64,000 bases of DNA from Croceivirga sp. (GTDB lineage: Bacteria; Bacteroidota; Bacteroidia; Flavobacteriales; Flavobacteriaceae): positions 150,730 to 214,729 of the forward strand of contig JANQQQ010000016.1 in the NCBI GenBank assembly GCA_028284935.1. The letters are read 5' to 3'. Positions 26,382-35,659 of the stretch are shown here, one piece after another. Below the pieces are notes generated by a model, which was not told the DNA's origin, searched no databases, and saw nothing but the letters and a program-made list of their open reading frames with translations. Position 1 is the first letter of the stretch. Every line of letters begins with the position of its first letter. Both the position numbers and the translations under genes were made by a program.

Positions 26382-26478
26382 TTGAGGCTTAAGGATATCC
26401 AAATCGTTTTGCTTTGAAAATTAAGGTCAACGATTTGAACAGTCAGCTTCTTAAGTGGGAGCAATAAAACCTAGCGCT

Positions 26479-27819
26479 ATGAAAAAGACATTTTTTTTAT
26501 TGGGATTGTGGCTGTGCTTTTCTTGCTCGGATGATTCCTTTAAAGTGGAAGGAAACAATGAGGTGCCCAACGATTTTCAAAATGTGGCATGGACAGCCAA
26601 TTTTGGGGGTACGGGTGATGACTCGGCACGTTCCCTAATTCAAACCAATGACGGGGGCTATGCTGTTTTGGGAATGACAAATAGCACGGATGGAGACTTG
26701 ACCTCAAAGGCCTTACCTGTCAATGATTATTGGTTGGTGAAATTGAATGCCGATGGAAGTCTGGACTGGCAAAAAACCTATGGGGGTAGCCAAGACGACC
26801 AAGGACAACAAGTAATACAAACTTCCGATGGAGGGTATGCCATAACGGGGTATGCCATGAGCGACGACGGTGATGGCAGCAACAATGAAGGGTTTCATGA
26901 CAATTGGATTTTGAGGTTGGATGTTTCCGGGAATATACTTTGGGAAAAAAGCTTTGGTTTTTCCGGTCATGACCATTCCTATGACTTGGTAGAGACTGCT
27001 GATGGTGGTTTTTTCTTCTCCGGATTTTTGGATGTTACTTCCTCCAATGGAGAAGGGAGCACGGACAAAAGTTCCCTAACAGCACACGGCGTAGGAGAGT
27101 TTTGGGGCACTAAAATTGATGGTGACGGTAATTTGGAATGGCGTAAGTTTTTTGGAGGTACCAATAATGATCGTTCTTTCGGAGTAGTGAATGCGCATGA
27201 TGGAGGATATGTTTTAACTGGATCCTCCGAAAGTGATGATTTTGACGTCACGGAACCCAAAGGCAGTTATGACTTTTGGGCGGTCAAGGTGGATAAAAAC
27301 GGAAATTTTGTTTGGGAAAGCTCCTTTGGAGGATCTGGTATTGACCAAGCACAGGATATCTTGGCGACCACTGATGGCGGTTATGTGATCGTAGGCAACA
27401 CCTTTAGTTCGGATACCCAAGTAACCAAAAACCAAGGGCAATCTGATGTTTGGTTGATTAAGATTGACGCTAATGGCCAACTGGTCTGGCAAAAAAGCTT
27501 TGGAGGTTCCGGTTTTGATGCGGCCCATAGTGTTCGCCCAACCGCAGATGGCGGGTTTTTGGTCTGTGGAAATTCCAAAAGCTTTGATGGGGATGTTGCT
27601 GAGAACTTTGGCGAAAATGATATCTGGATTTTCAAAACGGATGCTTCTGGAACCATGCAATGGGAAGAATCCTTTGGAGGGTTGAGCTTGGACTTTGGCT
27701 ATGACGCCATTGAAACCACTGAGGGAAATATCGTTTTAATTGGTGAAACCGCCAGTCAAGATTTCCCAGATGTCATCTCCAAAGGAGGGATCGATATGGT
27801 GGTTTTGAAAATCAGGTAG
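26479..27819 (+). CDS. Lipoprotein with seven propeller-like repeats, 446 aa
   Basis: After a lipoprotein signal (MKKTFFLLGLWLCFSCSDDS) the whole protein consists of seven repeats of about 55-60 residues. Each begins W-x-x-x-F-G-G-x-x-x-D, then T-x-DGGY-x-x-x-G, and ends D-x-W-x-x-K-x-D-x-x-G. Seven such units would close a seven-bladed beta-propeller on the cell surface or in the periplasm. I do not recognise an enzyme motif. It follows the choice-of-anchor B gene by about 100 bp on the same strand and is likely part of the same surface gene group. Confidence 0.75.
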   Translation: MKKTFFLLGLWLCFSCSDDSFKVEGNNEVPNDFQNVAWTANFGGTGDDSARSLIQTNDGGYAVLGMTNSTDGDLTSKALPVNDYWLVKLNADGSLDWQKTYGGSQDDQGQQVIQTSDGGYAITGYAMSDDGDGSNNEGFHDNWILRLDVSGNILWEKSFGFSGHDHSYDLVETADGGFFFSGFLDVTSSNGEGSTDKSSLTAHGVGEFWGTKIDGDGNLEWRKFFGGTNNDRSFGVVNAHDGGYVLTGSSESDDFDVTEPKGSYDFWAVKVDKNGNFVWESSFGGSGIDQAQDILATTDGGYVIVGNTFSSDTQVTKNQGQSDVWLIKIDANGQLVWQKSFGGSGFDAAHSVRPTADGGFLVCGNSKSFDGDVAENFGENDIWIFKTDASGTMQWEESFGGLSLDFGYDAIETTEGNIVLIGETASQDFPDVISKGGIDMVVLKIR

Positions 27820-27854
27820 AGGTTAAACGCTTTATTTAAAAACAGAACAGTTAC

Positions 27855-28421
27855 ATGAAACTTTTTTTAAACAGCACGGTCGTTGTTATGATTTATTGTA
27901 TCTCCTTTGGGTGCAATGCTCAAGATACCGGTATGGAATTGGCCCCTCAATTTCGTATTAACTTCTTGAATCCGGGCATCGATTATGAAATGGTAATCAC
28001 AAAAAAGACAGCCTTATCCTTAGGAGGGGGTATTGGTTATTTTGGCAGCTTGGATGAACTGACAGGACCTAACGCCGAAAACGGTTTTCAATATGTTATA
28101 ACACCGTTTTTTGACATACAATACAAACTGTTGTACAACAGAAAAAAGCGTCTGGAAAAAGGCAAAAGCCTGGCCCATAACTCGGGAAACTATATTTCCG
28201 CCCGTTTTTTTTGGAAAGGGGACAGTATTGTTGATAACACGGATCGCTTGGATAATAATGATTTTATGACAGGTATTACCTGGGGTTTTCAGCGTAGTTA
28301 TGATAAAATTCATTTTCTGTTTGACATAGGACCGGTCTACTATTTTGACACTATGGACAACAGTGGTTTTTTCCCTTTTATGGTTCAAATGAATATTGGT
28401 CTAAATCTGCATAAACGGTAG
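27855..28421 (+). CDS. Small secreted beta-barrel-like protein, 188 aa
   Basis: A signal peptide (residues 1-22, ending SFGCNAQ) is followed by strand-rich sequence with GGGIGYFG, PFFDIQYKLLYN and a final FPFMVQMNIGLNLHKR, consistent with a small outer-membrane barrel. It is 35 bp downstream of the repeat lipoprotein and probably cotranscribed. I cannot name a family. Confidence 0.6.
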   Translation: MKLFLNSTVVVMIYCISFGCNAQDTGMELAPQFRINFLNPGIDYEMVITKKTALSLGGGIGYFGSLDELTGPNAENGFQYVITPFFDIQYKLLYNRKKRLEKGKSLAHNSGNYISARFFWKGDSIVDNTDRLDNNDFMTGITWGFQRSYDKIHFLFDIGPVYYFDTMDNSGFFPFMVQMNIGLNLHKR

Positions 28422-28834
28422 AAGTTTAATTTGCTCTTTTTTTGGTGTCATAAAATGGGGTATAGACTATTGCATTTGCCAACAATATCTTTTGGTAGTC
28501 CTCGGATTACGGGAAACCTGGAATCTACAATAAATCCATGTTTCATGTGCAATGTCTCCCTAGACGGGTTTAACGGACCTCAACAAGCACTTCAATTTAT
28601 TACGGAGTTTGGTATTGCCCTTCTAATTTATTCTGAATTTTACCTAGGGACCTATACAAAGAGGATAAGCGCTTATTTTTCCTGTAAATTTTAAGGTTTT
28701 TCCCGGCCATAATTCTGTTTAACCTTTCCATAAAGAAAGTTTATCAAAACATACGTTATAAAAATGTTAGAAACGGGCTAGGATTCCAACTAAAGCCTAT
28801 ATTTGTAGCCTATTTAGAATAAATCTTAGTAAGA
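28422..28834. other. Intergenic region before the SUF operon
   Basis: About 410 bp. An 87-codon frame with a TTG start (28431-28694) has no coding character I can recognise and is not called. The right end carries a good TAnnTTTG box at 28798 for the SUF operon. Otherwise I see no RNA gene or clear hairpin terminator. Confidence 0.4.
28798..28805 (+). promoter_or_regulatory. Candidate -7 box of the SUF operon promoter
   Basis: TATATTTG matches the Bacteroidota -7 consensus TAnnTTTG and lies about 30 bp before the first ATG of the operon. No good TTG -33 element was found at the usual distance, so the call is tentative. Confidence 0.4.
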
Positions 28835-29164
28835 ATGATTAAAGTATCCGATACGGCTAAACAAAAAGTAGTTGCCTTAATGACCGAAGATGGTTTTGAT
28901 GCAGCGAAAGATTACGTTCGTGTGGGCGTAAAAAGTGGAGGATGTAGTGGGCTATCATATGAACTGGATTTTGACAAGACTGTAGCGGAAGGGGATAAAG
29001 TATTTGAAGACAATTCCGTTCGCATCATTGTAGACAAAAAGAGTTTTTTATACCTCGTCGGGACCACCTTAGAATACTCTGGTGGATTAAACGGCAAGGG
29101 GTTTGTATTCAACAATCCAAATGCCCAACGTACCTGTGGTTGCGGGGAAAGTTTTTCACTTTAA
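28835..29164 (+). CDS. HesB/IscA-type (SufA-like) iron-sulfur carrier
   Basis: A 109-residue A-type scaffold or carrier protein that passes iron-sulfur clusters to targets. Three conserved cysteines are visible: one in SGGCSGLSYELDFD and two in RTCGCGESFSL at the C-terminus. It is the first gene of the SUF operon, 9 bp before sufB, which suits the SufA role. Length and motifs are normal. Confidence 0.93.
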   Translation: MIKVSDTAKQKVVALMTEDGFDAAKDYVRVGVKSGGCSGLSYELDFDKTVAEGDKVFEDNSVRIIVDKKSFLYLVGTTLEYSGGLNGKGFVFNNPNAQRTCGCGESFSL

Positions 29165-29173
29165 AACGAGAAC

Positions 29174-30619
29174 ATGGCCTATACAGAAGAAGAATTAAAA
29201 AAAGAACTGGAGACCAAGGAGTATGAATATGGTTTCTACACGGATATAGAATCAGACACCCTTCCCAAAGGGCTCAATGAGGACATTGTCATTGCCATAT
29301 CCAAGAAAAAAGAGGAGCCGGAATGGATGACCGAATGGAGACTTGATGCCTTCCGCGAGTGGCAAAAAATGAAAGAACCGGAATGGGCCAATGTGCATTA
29401 CCAAAAACCGGATTTCCAGGACATTTCCTATTATTCGGCCCCCAATAAGAAGCCCAAGTACAATTCTTTGGACGAGGTAGATCCTGAGTTACTGGATACG
29501 TTCAAGAAGTTGGGGATTTCCTTAGACGAACAAAAAAAGCTGGCTGGTGTGGCGGTTGATGTTGTGATGGATTCCGTTTCCGTGGCGACCACATTTAAGA
29601 AAACCTTGGCGGAAAAAGGAATCATTTTTTGTTCTATTTCCGAAGCCATTCAAGAGCATCCGGAACTTGTTAAGAAATATATTGGTTCGGTAGTTCCAAA
29701 AAGGGATAATTTTTATGCTGCCTTAAATTCTGCCGTATTTTCCGATGGTAGTTTCTGTTATATTCCAAAAGGGGTGCGATGCCCAATGGAGTTATCAACC
29801 TATTTCCGGATCAACCAGGCGGGAACAGGTCAATTTGAGCGTACCTTGGTAATAGCCGATGAGGGTAGCTATGTAAGTTACCTGGAAGGATGCACAGCGC
29901 CTATGCGTGATGAGAACCAACTGCATGCCGCGGTTGTGGAATTAATAGCATTGGATGACGCCGAAATTAAATATTCCACCGTACAAAATTGGTTTCCTGG
30001 GGATAAGGAAGGAAAAGGCGGTGTTTTCAACTTTGTAACCAAACGCGGACTTTGTGAGAACAATGCCAAGATTTCATGGACCCAAGTGGAAACGGGTTCT
30101 GCCGTGACATGGAAATATCCCTCCTGTGTGTTGAAAGGAAACAACTCCATTGGGGAATTTTACTCCATTGCCGTAACGAACAATTTTCAACAGGCGGATA
30201 CGGGTACCAAAATGATTCATATAGGAAATAATACCAGGAGCACAATCATTTCAAAAGGAATATCCGCTGGAAAATCCCAAAACAGTTATCGCGGATTGGT
30301 AAAGGTAAACAGTCGAGCAAAGAATGCTAGGAACTTTTCGCAGTGTGATTCTTTGCTGATGGGCAACGAGTGCGGAGCACATACCTTTCCCTACATTGAA
30401 GCACAAAATAAGAGTGCCCAAATTGAACATGAGGCAACAACAAGCAAGATTGGCGAAGACCAAATATTTTATTGCAACCAAAGGGGTATCGATACTGAAA
30501 AGGCCATTGCTTTGATTGTAAATGGGTTCAGTAAAGAAGTTTTGAACAAACTGCCCATGGAGTTTGCTGTTGAGGCGCAAAAACTATTGGAAATTAGTCT
30601 AGAAGGATCTGTCGGATAA
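29174..30619 (+). CDS. sufB: Fe-S cluster assembly scaffold subunit SufB
   Basis: A 481-residue protein, the main scaffold of the SufBCD complex on which new clusters are built in the cytoplasm. Typical segments: the N-terminal [19 protein letters not shown]-type region, [21 protein letters not shown]-like, [19 protein letters not shown]-like, [22 protein letters not shown]-like and [11 protein letters not shown]. The cysteine in SQCDS and the glutamate/histidine of the core helix are present. Start follows the HesB-type gene by 9 bp. Confidence 0.96.
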   Translation: MAYTEEELKKELETKEYEYGFYTDIESDTLPKGLNEDIVIAISKKKEEPEWMTEWRLDAFREWQKMKEPEWANVHYQKPDFQDISYYSAPNKKPKYNSLDEVDPELLDTFKKLGISLDEQKKLAGVAVDVVMDSVSVATTFKKTLAEKGIIFCSISEAIQEHPELVKKYIGSVVPKRDNFYAALNSAVFSDGSFCYIPKGVRCPMELSTYFRINQAGTGQFERTLVIADEGSYVSYLEGCTAPMRDENQLHAAVVELIALDDAEIKYSTVQNWFPGDKEGKGGVFNFVTKRGLCENNAKISWTQVETGSAVTWKYPSCVLKGNNSIGEFYSIAVTNNFQQADTGTKMIHIGNNTRSTIISKGISAGKSQNSYRGLVKVNSRAKNARNFSQCDSLLMGNECGAHTFPYIEAQNKSAQIEHEATTSKIGEDQIFYCNQRGIDTEKAIALIVNGFSKEVLNKLPMEFAVEAQKLLEISLEGSVG

Positions 30620-30678
30620 TCGGCTAGTAATCACGCAAAAAAAAAATCAATTAAGGAAAAGAATAATTTAAGGATACA

Positions 30679-31431
30679 ATGCTAAAAATTAAGGACTTAC
30701 ACGCAAGTATTGAAGATAAAAAAATACTGAAAGGCATCAATTTGGAAGTGAATGCAGGGGAAGTACATGCCATCATGGGGCCCAATGGTTCCGGAAAGAG
30801 CACACTGGCCTCCGTAGTTGCCGGAAAGGAAGACTTTGAAATAAAAAAAGGTAGTATAGAATTGGACGGTGCGGATATAGAGGATTTGGCCCCTGAGGAA
30901 AGGGCGCATGAAGGTATTTTTATGTCGTTCCAGTATCCTGTTGAAATTCCCGGGGTTACAGTGACCAATTTTATCAAAACGGCCATTAACGCGTCTAGGA
31001 AGGCAAAGGGCTTGGAAGACATGCCTGCAAATGAGATGTTGAAAAAGATTCGTGAAAAATCAGAGATGTTGGATATTGACCGAAAGTTTTTGTCCCGTTC
31101 ATTGAATGAGGGATTTTCTGGAGGTGAGAAGAAGCGGAATGAGATCTTTCAAATGGCGATGATGGAGCCCAAGCTTGCCATTCTGGATGAAACGGACTCC
31201 GGTTTGGATATCGATGCACTTCGCATTGTGGCCAATGGCGTCAATAAATTGAGGAACAGTGATAATGCCATTGTTATCATTACCCACTACCAAAGGCTAT
31301 TGGAATATATTGTTCCTGATTTTGTTCATGTACTTCACGATGGTAAAATTGTGAAGTCGGGCACCAAGGAGCTTGCTCTGGAATTGGAGTCCAAGGGATA
31401 CGATTGGATCAAACAAGAAACAATGGTGTAA
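30679..31431 (+). CDS. sufC: Fe-S cluster assembly ATPase SufC
   Basis: A 250-residue ABC-type ATPase that drives shape changes of the SufBCD complex. Walker A GPNGSGKST, Q loop MSFQYPVEIPG, signature FSGGEKKRNE and Walker B LAILDETDSGLDID are all intact; DETDSGLD is the SufC form. The stop is followed after one base by the start of sufD. Confidence 0.96.
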   Translation: MLKIKDLHASIEDKKILKGINLEVNAGEVHAIMGPNGSGKSTLASVVAGKEDFEIKKGSIELDGADIEDLAPEERAHEGIFMSFQYPVEIPGVTVTNFIKTAINASRKAKGLEDMPANEMLKKIREKSEMLDIDRKFLSRSLNEGFSGGEKKRNEIFQMAMMEPKLAILDETDSGLDIDALRIVANGVNKLRNSDNAIVIITHYQRLLEYIVPDFVHVLHDGKIVKSGTKELALELESKGYDWIKQETMV

Positions 31432-31432
31432 G

Positions 31433-32749
31433 ATGGATTTAAAGGATAAATTAATTTCTTCATTTATAGCGTTCGAAGATAATATTAATGTTAACGACCC
31501 TGTGCATGACATTCGGTCAGAAGCCATTAAGAACTTTGAGTTAAAGGGCTTTCCTTCAAAAAGGGAGGAAGCTTGGAAGTATACCTCTTTGAACAGTCTA
31601 CAAAAAATAGATTTTAGTGTCTTTCCAAAGGAGGAGAAGGCACTGGAGTACAAAGACATTAAAAAGTACTTTCTCCACGAAATAGATACCTACAAGATTG
31701 TATTTATTGACGGTGTTTACAGTAGTTATCTTTCGGAAACGACCCATGACGGTGTAGATGTGTGCCTAATGAGCTCCGCCTTAACAAAACCGATGTACCG
31801 ACAGATTATAGAATTGTATTTCAATAAGGTGGCCAATACAAAGGAATCTTTGACCTCATTGAACACTGCTTTTAGTAAAGAAGGGGCTTATATTTACATT
31901 CCAAAGAATAAGGCGCCACGCAAACCGATTCAAATTTTGCATTTAGCCACAGGTAATGAGGCCTCTTTGATGTTGCAGCCGCGAAACCTTATTATTGCTG
32001 AGGAAAATGCGGAATTGCAGGTTATTGAGCGGCACCAAAGCTTAACCTCCAACGAAGTATTTACGAATTCCGTAACTGAGATTTTTGCAGCCAAAGACGC
32101 CCGCGTCGATTACTACAAAGTTCAAAACGATAATGAGAACGCCTCGTTAGTGGATAATACTTACGTTGACCAAAAGGAAAAAAGCGTGGTTCGTGTCCAC
32201 ACCTTTTCTTTTGGAGGAAAATTAACACGAAATAACCTCAATTTTTATCAAAACGGAGAGCATATTGACTCTACCATGAAAGGGGTCACCATTCTGGACG
32301 GGAAACAACATGTGGACCATTATACCCTAGTACATCATGCGCAGCCTAATTGCGAAAGCCACCAAGATTACAAGGGTATTTTTGACGGACGTTCCACGGG
32401 AGTTTTTAATGGAAAGATTTTGGTGGATAAAATTGCACAAAAGACGGATGCTTTTCAGCAGAACAACAACGTTCTTATAAGCGATACAGCAACCATAAAT
32501 ACAAAACCGCAGTTGGAAATCTTCGCGGATGATGTAAAATGTTCCCATGGGTGTACCATAGGGCAATTGGACGAGGATGCATTATTCTATTTGCAGTCCC
32601 GGGGTATTCCCAAAAAAGAGGCAGGTGCGTTATTGATGTATGCCTTTGCCAATAATGTTTTGGAAAGTGTTCGCATCCCGGAGCTTAAAACCCGCATTAC
32701 TCGGATAATTGCCAATAAACTAGGGGTGCAACTGGGGTTTGAATTATAA
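31433..32749 (+). CDS. sufD: Fe-S cluster assembly protein SufD
   Basis: A 438-residue partner of SufB. It has the N-terminal helical region with FPSKREEAWKYTSL and the long beta-helix core, ending with DDVKCSHGCTIGQLDEDALFYLQSRG-like and the helix MYAFANNVLESVRIPEL-like. The DDVKCSHG motif with the conserved cysteine and histidine marks SufD. The start at 31433 lies one base after the sufC stop; an in-frame start inside sufC is rejected. Confidence 0.95.
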   Translation: MDLKDKLISSFIAFEDNINVNDPVHDIRSEAIKNFELKGFPSKREEAWKYTSLNSLQKIDFSVFPKEEKALEYKDIKKYFLHEIDTYKIVFIDGVYSSYLSETTHDGVDVCLMSSALTKPMYRQIIELYFNKVANTKESLTSLNTAFSKEGAYIYIPKNKAPRKPIQILHLATGNEASLMLQPRNLIIAEENAELQVIERHQSLTSNEVFTNSVTEIFAAKDARVDYYKVQNDNENASLVDNTYVDQKEKSVVRVHTFSFGGKLTRNNLNFYQNGEHIDSTMKGVTILDGKQHVDHYTLVHHAQPNCESHQDYKGIFDGRSTGVFNGKILVDKIAQKTDAFQQNNNVLISDTATINTKPQLEIFADDVKCSHGCTIGQLDEDALFYLQSRGIPKKEAGALLMYAFANNVLESVRIPELKTRITRIIANKLGVQLGFEL

Positions 32750-32856
32750 ACGTAACAATCAGGGTTGGGTTAATATCCTGCTAATTGGGGATTCATTGTA
32801 TCTTTTGGAGTAGATATTTTTTTGATTTACTGGACTAATTAAAAAAATAAAAGACC

Positions 32857-33375
32857 ATGAAATCAAAATTACTCATCCTTTTTTCACTATTTGTCCTAGC
32901 ATCTGGTTTCTCCCAAGAAAATAAATGGAACGTTGAGGCCAACTATTCAGTTGTTCCCGCCGCTGGTTTTGGGGGTAATGATAATGTAGTTGAATTGGGT
33001 ATAAAATATAGATTTATACAGCATGGGACCCTAAACCTTGGATTGAGTATAAACGGGGGTATTTTCCCAGAGTTTCGGTTTTCTGGAGAAAATGTGGGAG
33101 AAACAAATGTGATCATTCAACCAAGGGTATTTTCAGAATTTAAAATGCCTTTCTCGAAACGATTGAGACCTACATTAGGGGTAGGTTATAGTTATCTGTC
33201 AGGTTTTGAAAGTAGCACCAATTCTTTTGGAGGCTTTAATCTTAATCTTGGATTGATATACGATATTAGTGACAAATGGTTTGTGCAATTCCAATATGAC
33301 CGTGTAAGCATGAGCGCAATCAATAATCCTGAAGGATTTAATAATTTTAGGCTTGGCATAGGTTTTCGGTTTTAA
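32857..33375 (+). CDS. Outer membrane barrel-like protein between sufD and sufS
   Basis: A 172-residue protein with signal peptide MKSKLLILFSLFVLASGFSQ. The mature part alternates strands and short turns (ELGIKYRFIQHGTLNLGLSINGG-like, RPTLGVGYSYLSGFE, WFVQFQYDRVSM) and ends NFRLGIGFRF, with a terminal phenylalanine typical of outer-membrane barrels. Its gene sits 108 bp after sufD and 4 bp before sufS on the same strand. It has no known role in iron-sulfur assembly, so its position is either a chance insertion or a link with iron supply. Confidence 0.75.
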   Translation: MKSKLLILFSLFVLASGFSQENKWNVEANYSVVPAAGFGGNDNVVELGIKYRFIQHGTLNLGLSINGGIFPEFRFSGENVGETNVIIQPRVFSEFKMPFSKRLRPTLGVGYSYLSGFESSTNSFGGFNLNLGLIYDISDKWFVQFQYDRVSMSAINNPEGFNNFRLGIGFRF

Positions 33376-33379
33376 TTTT

Positions 33380-34606
33380 ATGAAAACACTTCAATTGAAT
33401 ACAGAAAAAATAAGAAAAGACTTTCCCATACTGAATAGAAAAGCTAATGGGAAACCTTTAGTGTATTTTGATAATGCGGCCACTTCGCAAACGCCTCAGC
33501 AGGTCATTGATACCATTGCCCATTACTACCAAAACTATAATGCCAACATTCATCGAGGGGTGCATTTCCTTTCGCAAGAAGCAACCGATGCCTATGAACA
33601 GGCACGAATCAAAATTCAAAAACACTTTAATATCAAGGTACCTCATGAAGTGATTTTCACTTCTGGTACAACGCACGCCATTAATTTGGTAGCCCATGGT
33701 TTTTCGTCCTTTCTTAAGGAAGGGGATGAAATTTTGGTTTCTGCCATGGAGCACCATTCCAATATTGTACCATGGCAAATGCTTTGTGAACGCACAGGAG
33801 CAACATTAAAGGTTATTCCTATGGACCAAAATGGGGAGCTGGTCATGAAAGACTATCATGCGCTACTTTCAAAAGATGCCAAACTGGTTTTTTGTAATCA
33901 TGTGTCCAATGCCTTAGGTACCATCAATCCTATCAAGGAAATAATAGATGCGGCACATGCCGTTGGAGCTAGGGTATTGGTTGATGGGGCGCAGGCTGCA
34001 CCCCATATCAAGGCAGATATGCAGGCCCTTGATGTGGATTTTTATACGGTTTCGGCCCATAAAATGTGTGGCCCTACCGGGGTTGGCATTCTCTATGGTA
34101 AATCAGAATGGTTGAATAAACTACCACCCTATCAAGGAGGTGGTGAAATGATTGCTGAGGTTACTTTTGAGAAAACCACCTATGCCGATTTGCCCCATAA
34201 ATTTGAAGCTGGTACACCAAACATTGCTGGAGGTATTGCCTTTGGGGCCGCATTGGATTATATGAATGCGATTGGATTTGACACTATTGCCCAATACGAA
34301 GATGAGCTACTTCAATACGCGACTAACAAGCTTAAAAAGATTGAGGGGCTAAAGATTTACGGCGAAGCTTCAAAAAAGGCGGCAGTGGTTTCTTTTAATA
34401 TTCAGGGGATACATCCCTATGACATTGGTACCATTTTAGATAAATTGGGCATTGCAGTGCGCACGGGTCACCATTGTGCCCAGCCTATCATGGACTTTTA
34501 TGGGATTCCAGGAACGGTGAGGGCCAGCTTTAGCTTTTATAACACCAAAGAAGAAATAGACACCTTGGTTGAAGGAGTACAAAGGGCTAGAAATATGCTG
34601 GTTTAA
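33380..34606 (+). CDS. sufS: Cysteine desulfurase SufS
   Basis: A 408-residue PLP enzyme that takes sulfur from cysteine and hands it to SufE. Seen: VYFDNAATSQTP at the N-terminus, SGTTHAINLVAHG, MEHHSNIVPWQ, the PLP lysine in VSAHKMCGPTG and the catalytic cysteine in VRTGHHCAQPIM. This is the group II (SufS) pattern. The start lies 4 bp after the barrel gene. Confidence 0.96.
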   Translation: MKTLQLNTEKIRKDFPILNRKANGKPLVYFDNAATSQTPQQVIDTIAHYYQNYNANIHRGVHFLSQEATDAYEQARIKIQKHFNIKVPHEVIFTSGTTHAINLVAHGFSSFLKEGDEILVSAMEHHSNIVPWQMLCERTGATLKVIPMDQNGELVMKDYHALLSKDAKLVFCNHVSNALGTINPIKEIIDAAHAVGARVLVDGAQAAPHIKADMQALDVDFYTVSAHKMCGPTGVGILYGKSEWLNKLPPYQGGGEMIAEVTFEKTTYADLPHKFEAGTPNIAGGIAFGAALDYMNAIGFDTIAQYEDELLQYATNKLKKIEGLKIYGEASKKAAVVSFNIQGIHPYDIGTILDKLGIAVRTGHHCAQPIMDFYGIPGTVRASFSFYNTKEEIDTLVEGVQRARNMLV

Positions 34607-34645
34607 AGAATTCCCAAATCAATCGAAAGCCTATTTTACAGTTCG

Positions 34646-34653
34646 TATTTTTG
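34646..34653 (+). promoter_or_regulatory. Candidate -7 box upstream of sufE
   Basis: TATTTTTG fits TAnnTTTG and lies in the 60-bp gap between sufS and sufE, about 16 bp before the sufE start. It may allow sufE and the genes after it to be transcribed separately. No clear -33 element. Confidence 0.3.
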
Positions 34654-34668
34654 CATAAAAGTTTGATG

Positions 34669-35091
34669 ATGAATATTCAACAGATTCAAGAGGAAATTGT
34701 AGATGAGTTCAGCCTATTTGACGATTGGATGGAAAAGTACGAGCATATGATAGGTTTGGGCAAGTCACTTCCGTTGATAAGGGAGGAATACAAAACCGAG
34801 GACAACATTATCAAAGGGTGTCAAAGCAAAGTTTGGGTACACGCAGAATTGGATAACGATAAATTAGTCTTTACGGCAGACAGCGATGCCATAATCACCA
34901 AGGGTATTATTGCCATTTTGATCCGAACGTTCAGCAATCAAAAACCCCAGGATATCATTGATGCGGACACTGAATTTATTGATGAAATAGGGCTAAAAGA
35001 ACATTTGTCCCCAACTAGGGCCAACGGTTTGGTGAGTATGATAAAACAATTGAAGTTGTACGCCATAGCCTATCAAACACAATTAAATTAG
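34669..35091 (+). CDS. sufE: Sulfur acceptor protein SufE
   Basis: A 140-residue protein that accepts persulfide from SufS. The acceptor cysteine lies in the family motif IKGCQSKVWV, after the N-terminal segment FDDWMEKYEHMIGLGKSLP that is typical for SufE. I chose ATG 34669; an adjacent ATG at 34666 and a TTG further up are possible. Confidence 0.95.
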   Translation: MNIQQIQEEIVDEFSLFDDWMEKYEHMIGLGKSLPLIREEYKTEDNIIKGCQSKVWVHAELDNDKLVFTADSDAIITKGIIAILIRTFSNQKPQDIIDADTEFIDEIGLKEHLSPTRANGLVSMIKQLKLYAIAYQTQLN

Positions 35092-35095
35092 AAAA

Positions 35096-35425
35096 ATGAG
35101 CGAAGAAATTACCATAGATACCACGGAGCTTGGTGAGAAAATCGTCAAGGTGTTAAAGACCATTTACGATCCCGAAATTCCTGTCGATATTTATGAATTG
35201 GGATTGATTTATGACGTTTTGGTCAATGAGGAATATGAAGTAAAGATTTTGATGACCCTTACTTCCCCTAATTGCCCGGTTGCGGAAACCTTGCCGGTGG
35301 AGGTGGAAGAAAAGGTGAAATCCATTGATGTGCTGAAGGATGTTGAGGTAGAAATTACCTTTGATCCCCCTTGGACACAGGATCTAATGAGCGAAGAGGC
35401 CAAACTGGAGTTAGGACTGCTGTAA
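35096..35425 (+). CDS. sufT: SUF-system protein SufT (DUF59/MIP18 family)
   Basis: A 109-residue DUF59 protein. The core DPEIPVDIYELGLIYDV and LTSPNCPVAETLPVEVE are conserved in the SufT/PaaD group, which helps mature iron-sulfur proteins. It begins 4 bp after sufE. The cysteine in SPNCPVAE is kept. Confidence 0.93.
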   Translation: MSEEITIDTTELGEKIVKVLKTIYDPEIPVDIYELGLIYDVLVNEEYEVKILMTLTSPNCPVAETLPVEVEEKVKSIDVLKDVEVEITFDPPWTQDLMSEEAKLELGLL

Positions 35426-35426
35426 A

Positions 35427-35654
35427 ATGCCTTCCATGAATAAAAGACTTTCTAAATCCAACGATCGAATAGTTCTGGGGGTCTGTGGTGGAATAGCCGA
35501 ATTCATTGATTGGCCTAAAAACACGGTTAGATTACTATGGGTGCTGTTCACATTTATGGGTTTAGGTATCCTTGTCTATCTAGTATTGGGCATAATAATG
35601 CCTCCTCCTTCTGATCCAGGGGATTTTAATATTGATGATTATAGAGTTGAATAG
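35427..35654 (+). CDS. PspC-domain small membrane protein
   Basis: A 75-residue protein with the PspC pattern: KRLSKSNDRIVLGVCGGIAEF, then a transmembrane helix (RLLWVLFTFMGLGILVYLVLGIIMP). PspC proteins take part in envelope stress responses in other bacteria. It starts one base after the sufT stop and is probably read through from the SUF operon. Confidence 0.85.
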   Translation: MPSMNKRLSKSNDRIVLGVCGGIAEFIDWPKNTVRLLWVLFTFMGLGILVYLVLGIIMPPPSDPGDFNIDDYRVE

Positions 35655-35659
35655 AAAGA

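Noticed and set aside
28431-28694. 87-codon frame between the small secreted protein and the SUF operon
   Set aside because: It has a TTG start with no ribosome-binding site, a composition unlike real proteins, and no recognisable motif; treated as non-coding.
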